Origin: Hellea sp.
Lineage (GTDB): Bacteria; Pseudomonadota; Alphaproteobacteria; Caulobacterales; Maricaulaceae
Length of the DNA stretch: 63,346 nucleotides
Direction: 5' to 3'
Assembly (NCBI GenBank): GCA_020628425.1
Contig: JAHDEZ010000011.1
Span: 1 to 63,346, forward strand
A program made the translations under genes and the position numbers. Positions 58,417 through 63,346 of this stretch are shown here, in pieces (positions within the stretch are counted from its first letter, which is position 1; every line of letters begins with the position of its first letter). The notes below the pieces were generated by a model. The model had not been told where the DNA came from, searched no databases, and saw only the letters and a program-made list of their open reading frames with translations.

Positions 58417-60528
58417 TTGCGGTTTCTCGTGGGGGTTAGAATAGATATTCTAGAACAGGGACTTGTCTGGCTGCAGCGATATTTTGAGCGCTTTATCATC
58501 CTGTTTGGTGTCGGCATCGCCTTATATTTTAGTTTGTCTTTTGAGCCGGCCCTTGCGTTTTTGGGAACGGCACTCTTGTTAATGGGGTCTGGCACCTATT
58601 ACTTTCATCGTTTTTTACCGCGTTACGCGCCCTTCTTCTGGATGGCTCTTCTGATATTGTTTGGCGTCTTTCGCGCCAGTTGGCACACATCTGTTCAGGA
58701 TCAAAACCGACTGCCGGAATATGAGCGCAGCTATGAGGTCAAAGGCTGGATAAAGGCCATTGAAAAATCCGGTCCCAGATTGCGTTGGGTGGTTGTGCCC
58801 ACTCAAATGGAGCGTTTAACAGCAAAAAATTTACCGCCCCTTATTCGCGTGACGACTTTTGATAAAACCTTTGGTGTTGGTGATGGCGTCAGTTTTCGTG
58901 CCGAACTATCCGCGCCGCCAGGACCCGCTCTGCCTGGTGGCTACAACCCGTCCTTTCGTGCGTTCTATCAACAGGTAGGTGCCTATGGCTATATGGTTTC
59001 TAAACCTGTTCCATCGGCATCGGCGCCTGTAGGTCTGCCCGATCGAATAGGGTTGTGGGTGGCCAAGCAACGCTACGGCATGGCAGAGCGCATTCGAGCG
59101 CATGCTCCACAAGAGACGGCAGGCCTGCAAGTGGCATTATTAACGGGCATTAGGAGCTGGATTCCGGACGGCCAGACCGAGGCTCTTAGAGATGCCGGCT
59201 TGGCGCATATTCTGGCCATATCTGGTTTGCATATGGGTTTAATTGCCGGATCTGTGTTTGGTATTGCCATGTTTATTCTGGTTCGGATTGAGCGTGTGTC
59301 GCGGGCTCGGGATGTGCGAAAATTTGCGGCGGTCATAGGAATATTGGCAGCGAGTTTTTATCTGGTTTTATCGGGTGCAAGCGTCGCCACGCAACGCGCC
59401 TATATCATGACAGTTATTGTCTTTATGGCGTTGATTTTGGACCGGCAGGCCTTCTCTATTCGGTCTGTGGCGGTTGCTGCCTTTATCACATTATGGCTGC
59501 ATCCAGAGGCATTGCTCTCGCCCGGGTTTCAGATGTCGTTCTCTGCTGTTTTGGCACTCGTTATCGTTTACCGGGAATGGGATAAACGTCGGCATTTCCG
59601 ACGAAAGCCTGGCTGGATAGGCCGGGTCTGGAATAATTTCACAGGACTGACCATAACCAGTTTCGTGGCAGGTGGTGCTACAACAGGTTTTGCAGTTTTG
59701 CATTTTAACCGGCTCGCAGCCTATGGCTTACTGGGCAATATTCTGGCCATGCCCTTCTTTACCTTCTGGGTCATGCCTTTGGCTCTGTTGGTCTATCTGT
59801 CCATGGTTTTCGGATTGGAGGCCTGGCCGCTCTGGATTATGGGGCAGGGGATTTCAATCATTCTGGCGATATCCAATTGGGTCATTGCTTTGCCGGGGGC
59901 GGTTCACTACCTGCCCAGCGGTCCAGGCTGGGTGATGGGGGTGTTTGGGTTGGCCTTTATCGGTCTTTGTCTGGGTAGTCGCCAATTGCGTTGGGTATCA
60001 GTGGTAGCCATGTGTCTTTGTTGGGTGAGCCTGTTTTGGCGAACCCATCCGGATATTCGAGTTGGTGAAAATGGGGCTGTCGCCCTGTGGTCCAATGACG
60101 GTGAAAACCCGGTCCTTTATGTGGATCGCAAAAACACGGATAAATACGGGCGACAGGAACTTATCGAGGCCATGGGCCTGCATGAGGTCTTTACTCAGTC
60201 TTTCGAGGGTGTCTTGGGACAATGCGATAGTGCAGCCTGTTTATTAGAGCATCAGGCGCGAAAAATTCTTATCCTGTCAGATCCGCTTGAGGTTTATGAG
60301 GATTGTCAGAATGTCGATTTGATAATTGTGCCTAAAAGATATCTGGGGCCGCGGGCCCGCCGTTTGTGCCGTAGGCCGGTCATCGATGCGCGAGATTTGA
60401 TGCGTTTGGGTTCACATTCGGTCTATCTGAATAGGGATAAAGATATTCAGCTCGTGCCATCGCGTAAAATGCGGGGGCAGCGTCCTTGGGAATCAGGCTA
60501 TAGGCCCACAAACGAATGGTCTAGGTAA
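58417..60528 (+). CDS. comEC: ComEC/Rec2-family DNA-uptake channel
   Basis: Polytopic membrane protein of 703 residues related to the channel that imports single-stranded DNA. Order: N-terminal helices, DUF4131 domain (OB-like, about residues 95-185), and the competence domain with LLTGIRSWIPDGQTEALRDAGLAHILAISGLHMGL (about 235-270). Then SGASVATQRAYIM and the FQMSFSAVLALVIVY region follow. The C-terminal MBL-type nuclease domain is reduced: the HxHxDH zinc motif is absent, though strand order up to the end resembles that fold. Start taken as TTG 58417; a GTG at 58432 is also possible. The same gene order with gltX is common in alphaproteobacteria. No other competence gene is here. Confidence 0.88.
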   Translation: MRFLVGVRIDILEQGLVWLQRYFERFIILFGVGIALYFSLSFEPALAFLGTALLLMGSGTYYFHRFLPRYAPFFWMALLILFGVFRASWHTSVQDQNRLPEYERSYEVKGWIKAIEKSGPRLRWVVVPTQMERLTAKNLPPLIRVTTFDKTFGVGDGVSFRAELSAPPGPALPGGYNPSFRAFYQQVGAYGYMVSKPVPSASAPVGLPDRIGLWVAKQRYGMAERIRAHAPQETAGLQVALLTGIRSWIPDGQTEALRDAGLAHILAISGLHMGLIAGSVFGIAMFILVRIERVSRARDVRKFAAVIGILAASFYLVLSGASVATQRAYIMTVIVFMALILDRQAFSIRSVAVAAFITLWLHPEALLSPGFQMSFSAVLALVIVYREWDKRRHFRRKPGWIGRVWNNFTGLTITSFVAGGATTGFAVLHFNRLAAYGLLGNILAMPFFTFWVMPLALLVYLSMVFGLEAWPLWIMGQGISIILAISNWVIALPGAVHYLPSGPGWVMGVFGLAFIGLCLGSRQLRWVSVVAMCLCWVSLFWRTHPDIRVGENGAVALWSNDGENPVLYVDRKNTDKYGRQELIEAMGLHEVFTQSFEGVLGQCDSAACLLEHQARKILILSDPLEVYEDCQNVDLIIVPKRYLGPRARRLCRRPVIDARDLMRLGSHSVYLNRDKDIQLVPSRKMRGQRPWESGYRPTNEWSR

Positions 60529-60531
60529 AAT

Positions 60532-61197
60532 ATGCGACACTTTTTAATTGCGACCGCCTGGTCTTTGTCTGGCTTTTTTTTAACAGGCTGTGAGGCTGTT
60601 GATTATCGCCCAGCTGCGCCAATGGAACAGGGTCATGTGGCGACGAGCCCTGAACCCGCTCTTGAACCAAGTCCTGAGCCCTTTGAAGAAACGGTATTTT
60701 TGGATCCTTTTGATAGCAATGAATTTGGGCCATATCTGAAAGCTATGGGGGAAGAACGTCTAGGCGTTGATGAGCCTCCCTATGATATGCGGTTTCGATT
60801 CCTTTGGCTGCGGTCCAAGGACGCGCCTTTTATGGTGCGCGGCTTTACGGGTGATGATGGCAAGATAAAACTCCATATGCGCGGACTGAACGGGACCGGC
60901 AGCCATGCACCGGGGCAGAAAGTGGAAGACACATTTGTGCACCTGACGGCGAGCCAGTCTGCTGAAGTTCTGGATGGCTTGAGCAATTTGAATATTTGCG
61001 AAACTAAGTCTGACCTAATCGAGCGGAGCCTAACTATGAATAACAATGAAGCAAACTGGTTGTTTGAATGGACAGACGGCGCTGACCATTGCGTGAAGGT
61101 TGTGACGTCCCCAAAGGATGGGAATCTATACCGGGCGTTTGGAATTTATCTGCTTAAGGCCAGTCGTATCAAAACTTGGGAAATTGATGTTTATTGA
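60532..61197 (+). CDS. Putative lipoprotein of unknown function
   Basis: A 221-residue protein that starts 3 bases after comEC. It has a hydrophobic N-terminus with lipobox LTGC (Cys near residue 20) and a Pro/Glu-rich segment (SPEPALEPSPEPFEE) that may be a spacer from the membrane. The remainder is a compact domain with FRFLWLRSKDAPFMVR and two Cys (ICETK, DHCVK) that could form a disulfide. No known domain recognised. Likely periplasmic or surface-attached. Confidence 0.75.
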   Translation: MRHFLIATAWSLSGFFLTGCEAVDYRPAAPMEQGHVATSPEPALEPSPEPFEETVFLDPFDSNEFGPYLKAMGEERLGVDEPPYDMRFRFLWLRSKDAPFMVRGFTGDDGKIKLHMRGLNGTGSHAPGQKVEDTFVHLTASQSAEVLDGLSNLNICETKSDLIERSLTMNNNEANWLFEWTDGADHCVKVVTSPKDGNLYRAFGIYLLKASRIKTWEIDVY

Positions 61198-61233
61198 CAC
61201 AAAACCGTCAATTTTTGATCCATAACCTATCTT

Positions 61234-61896
61234 ATGAAGAAAGCGCTTACGATTCTGCGAAAAAGTTTTCTGGTCGTGACTGGAGGGCTTGCTGTCTATC
61301 TCAGCATGGCGGTTTTTCTCTCGGCGCTTTATGTGCCAGCAAAAACCGAAGACTGCGCCGACAAGACAACCATATATCTGCGCCACTCTCCAGTGCATGT
61401 GGATATCGTTCTGCCCAAATCGAGCCTGTCGGATAGCACAATAGGTCTCTTGGATCTGCCTGGCATGGCGCGAGCGGATTTTGTCATATTCGGCTTGGGG
61501 GACAGAGACATATTTCTCAACACGCCGCGCTGGAACGATCTCAATCCTGCATATGCTCTCAAAGCTATTTTTCTTCCCAGTGCCCGGGCCATGCATATGG
61601 AGACATCGAAATACGTCTATACCAACTGGATTCCGGTGGAGGTTTGTGACAGCCAGCTGTCGGATATAGAGGCTTATCTGTTAGATGGTTTCAAATTAGA
61701 TGAAGCTGGCAATGTTATGGACATCGAAGGGTTTTCCTACACAGGGCAGGACCGTTTTTACGAGGCCAAGGGCAGTTATCACATGTTCAATACCTGTAAT
61801 AACTGGGCCAATGGCGCGCTTAAGGCAGGGGGGCTGAAAGCCCCCATCTGGTCACCATTCTCCCAAGGGATAATCTATCACGGAGTACGGCAGTAA
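61234..61896 (+). CDS. DUF2459 (TIGR02117-like) exported protein
   Basis: A 220-residue protein with one N-terminal membrane segment or uncleaved signal. Matches DUF2459 by IYLRHSPVHVDIVLPKS, FVIFGLGDRDIFLNTPRWNDL, and FNTCNNWANGALKAGGLKAP near the end, where Cys and Asn residues are conserved. These proteins are common in proteobacteria but their role is not settled; the arrangement recalls a papain-like/NlpC fold (Cys in NTCNNW, His in HVDIV), which is an inference. It is 36 bases after the upstream lipoprotein and 1 base before the next gene. Confidence 0.85.
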   Translation: MKKALTILRKSFLVVTGGLAVYLSMAVFLSALYVPAKTEDCADKTTIYLRHSPVHVDIVLPKSSLSDSTIGLLDLPGMARADFVIFGLGDRDIFLNTPRWNDLNPAYALKAIFLPSARAMHMETSKYVYTNWIPVEVCDSQLSDIEAYLLDGFKLDEAGNVMDIEGFSYTGQDRFYEAKGSYHMFNTCNNWANGALKAGGLKAPIWSPFSQGIIYHGVRQ

Positions 61897-61897
61897 T

Positions 61898-62341
61898 ATG
61901 GCTTTGCGGACAATATTGATTTTTAATGTAACCGCGTTCAGCTTGTTTGGGTTTGGCTGTTCAAATGCCCAACAGGAGGTTGAAACCCAATTCAAGGACG
62001 CATGTGTCGATTTAATGGTTCGACATAGTGCCGATAGCTTGGGGGAATTAGGGTTTTATGAACGTCAGTTGCTCAATACTGATGCGGAAAACCAAGAGCT
62101 CTGCAATTGCATGTTCAGATCCTTTAGGCCAAATGCCAGTGATGATGAACTACGGCGTTTTACTTTACTTTTAGGCCGAATAGAACCCAACATGGCTCCC
62201 GGAGAAGAAGACAAGATAGCTTTTGAATATTTCACCGAGGAAGAGTTAATCCGAATATCTCAAGATGATGATGGCAGCTGCGTCGCCGACCGCTTAAAAG
62301 AATTCGAGGAATATTTGCAGGAAGCCGAAACGCCGGAATGA
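61898..62341 (+). CDS. Small exported Cys-containing protein, unknown
   Basis: A 147-residue protein with an N-terminal hydrophobic segment ending FGCSNAQ, which fits a lipobox or a signal peptide. The mature part is acidic (C-terminal EFEEYLQEAETPE), predicted helical, with four further Cys (KDACVD, QELCNCMF, GSCVAD) that could form two disulfides. I recognise no domain. It ends 13 bases from the stop of convergent lexA. Confidence 0.7.
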   Translation: MALRTILIFNVTAFSLFGFGCSNAQQEVETQFKDACVDLMVRHSADSLGELGFYERQLLNTDAENQELCNCMFRSFRPNASDDELRRFTLLLGRIEPNMAPGEEDKIAFEYFTEEELIRISQDDDGSCVADRLKEFEEYLQEAETPE

Positions 62342-62354
62342 TCCGGCGATGAAC

Positions 62355-62993
62355 CTAGTGATAGCGACGGATAAGTCCCACTAAAATGCCCTGAACTTCG
62401 ACACGGTCCGGTCCGAAGGTGCGGGTCGGGAAGTCTTTATTCTCCGCAATCAAATCAATCTGTCCGCCGGACTTGTAAATTCGTTTCAGCGTGGCTTCTT
62501 CCTGATCGACGAGAGCCACGACAATTTCATTATTTCGGGCCGTATTGGCTTTGCGAATAATCACGACATCGCCGTCCAAAATACCGGCTTCAATCATGGA
62601 CTCGCCTTCGACCTCGAGGGCGAAATGTTCACCGCGTCCGATCATGCCATTTGGCACATTAAACATATTGCCGTCCTGTTGAATGGCTTCAATAGGGACA
62701 CCGGCAGCAATCTTACCTACAAGGGGTACCTGTACGGTGTCATTGGCGGGTTCCGGAATAGACGACGCATTCGCCCCTTCTGTCGGTAACTTAATCACTT
62801 CCAAGGCTCGAGCCTTGTTAGGAAGTCTTCGGATAAAGCCGCGCTCTTCCAATGCAGTAATCAATCGGTGGATACCGGATTTTGATGCCAGACCCAGGTG
62901 GTCCTTCATTTCGTCATAGGATGGCGGGACGCCGTCGGATTTAATCCGTTTATCAATCAGTAAAAGCAGGTCGCGCTGTTTTTCGGTTAACAT
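62355..62993 (-). CDS. lexA: LexA SOS repressor
   Basis: Represses SOS genes until RecA-stimulated self-cleavage. It has 212 residues. N-terminal winged helix: [20 protein letters not shown], with recognition helix around [19 protein letters not shown], as in the alphaproteobacterial form that binds GTTC direct repeats. Cleavage site Ala-Gly in [10 protein letters not shown]; catalytic Ser in [11 protein letters not shown] and Lys in EATLKRI. A GTTC-N7-GTTC box sits in its promoter (63049-63063), consistent with autoregulation. The same box is at 32189. Confidence 0.97.
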   Translation of the reverse strand: MLTEKQRDLLLLIDKRIKSDGVPPSYDEMKDHLGLASKSGIHRLITALEERGFIRRLPNKARALEVIKLPTEGANASSIPEPANDTVQVPLVGKIAAGVPIEAIQQDGNMFNVPNGMIGRGEHFALEVEGESMIEAGILDGDVVIIRKANTARNNEIVVALVDQEEATLKRIYKSGGQIDLIAENKDFPTRTFGPDRVEVQGILVGLIRRYH

Positions 62994-63048
62994 GACTTTG
63001 TCCTTTAATCAGAATCAATGATGAACAAATGAGCAACATTCCCTTTTT

Positions 63049-63076
63049 GTTCTACAGATGTTCCTTCTAAAGTCAA
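63049..63076 (-). promoter_or_regulatory. lexA promoter with LexA box
   Basis: On the minus strand TTGACT (63071-63076), a 16-base spacer and TAGAAC (63049-63054) make the promoter. GTTC-N7-GTTC on the plus strand (63049-63063) is the LexA box and overlaps the -10. Layout nearly identical to the promoter at 32164-32203. Confidence 0.8.
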
Positions 63077-63092
63077 GGGGGATTTGAAACAC

Positions 63093-63140
63093 AAAAAAGC
63101 CCTCTCTTACGCCCACAAGATAGTAGACATAAAAGAGGGC
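63093..63140 (-). terminator. Strong minus-strand terminator upstream of lexA
   Basis: Arms 63099-63109 and 63130-63140 form an 11-bp stem (one G-U pair) with a 20-base loop. On the minus strand it is followed by six T (63093-63098 as A on the plus strand). It ends a transcript that enters from beyond the right edge of the window. Confidence 0.8.
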
Positions 63141-63346
63141 AAGTTGGTTTGATAACACAACGTGTGTGAGTCGTTACTCTGTACGGCCACGCATAAGTAT
63201 ATGGTCGGCCGTCTATGGTCGTTGAAATTATCGGTTGAGGGCTCTTCTCGATAGAGAACCGCTCTTATGGCCCCCATTGGAAGCGGGGGAATTCAGCACC
63301 TCCATGAGGGAGGGGCTGCTTCACGAGCTTTGCAGGCGCGCCTGAG
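63093..63346 (-). ncRNA. Candidate structured RNA (3' part) upstream of lexA
   Basis: About 250 bases without a convincing gene. Read on the minus strand it is a chain of hairpins: a 12-base palindrome CAGGCGCGCCTG (63333-63344), CCTC/GAGG (63299-63309), CCCCC/GGGGG (63271-63289), CGGTT/AACCG (63232-63261), ACGGCC/GGCCGT (63183-63212), a small ACACA/TGTGT stem near 63160, then the terminator. No tRNA, tmRNA, RNase P or SRP signature was recognised. It may be a small RNA gene or a structured 3' untranslated region; the 5' end is outside the window. Confidence 0.4.

Noticed and set aside
63121..63290. Open minus-strand frame near the right edge as a protein gene
   Set aside because: No start codon context, no recognisable protein, and the stretch is dominated by inverted repeats and a terminator.
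63093..63346. tmRNA, RNase P RNA or SRP RNA
   Set aside because: None of the hallmark segments of these RNAs was found in either orientation, so no family name was assigned.
1..63346. CRISPR arrays, insertion sequences, tRNA or rRNA genes
   Set aside because: No spaced direct-repeat array, transposase gene with terminal inverted repeats, or tRNA/rRNA sequence was recognised by eye; short tRNAs could be missed without a covariance search.

Overview
The window looks like the chromosome of a marine-type alphaproteobacterium of moderate GC content. Support comes from the gene orders nuoA-N / birA / coaX / rnj / mce / DUF1467 / proS / lolCD and rpsB-tsf-pyrH-frr-uppS-cdsA-dxr-rseP-bamA-skp-lpxD-fabZ-lpxA-lpxI-lpxB. 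Other support is LpxI in place of LpxH, a short ProS, a NuoE with a C-terminal extension, and two direct-repeat LexA boxes of the alphaproteobacterial GTTC-N7-GTTC type. A Caulobacterales/Maricaulales (Hyphomonas or Robiginitomaculum-like) origin is my inference; no rRNA gene is present to test it.

Layout. Bases 1-2950 are a decaying accessory stretch: the 3' part of a sensor kinase with a substituted ATP-binding Asp, a truncated response regulator, a glycosyltransferase broken by one missing A, and on the minus strand a heavily mutated metallo-beta-lactamase-fold gene. Next come moaA and a group of three related lipoproteins around a large exported zinc metalloprotease (4000-8573). Bases 8811-23482 hold a complete 14-gene respiratory complex I operon, which runs with little or no spacing into birA, coaX, rnj, mce and a DUF1467 gene. 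proS and the LolCD lipoprotein-release transporter follow, then a convergent APC permease. At 32164-35814 a LexA-box promoter precedes a 30-codon single-TM peptide and dnaE. Two exported hydrolases and an unknown gene lie before the translation/envelope cluster (40643-55648). That cluster makes ribosomal protein S2, EF-Ts, UMP kinase, RRF, isoprenoid and phospholipid precursors, the outer-membrane assembly machine and lipid A. The right end has gltX-gltA (minus), a comEC homologue, three exported proteins, and lexA (minus) with its own LexA box. Behind lexA is a highly structured stretch that ends in a strong minus-strand terminator.

How the parts connect. lexA and the peptide/dnaE promoter carry the same arrangement: TTGACT, 16-17 bp, TAGAAC, with the LexA repeat starting inside or just after the -10. 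This argues that the peptide is a genuine SOS gene, most simply a division inhibitor of the kind Caulobacter SidA represents. NuoE and RpsB, genes 29 kb apart, carry recognisably related C-terminal GIGP (helix-hairpin-helix-like) domains behind low-complexity linkers. No tRNA, rRNA, CRISPR array, insertion sequence or attachment site was seen.
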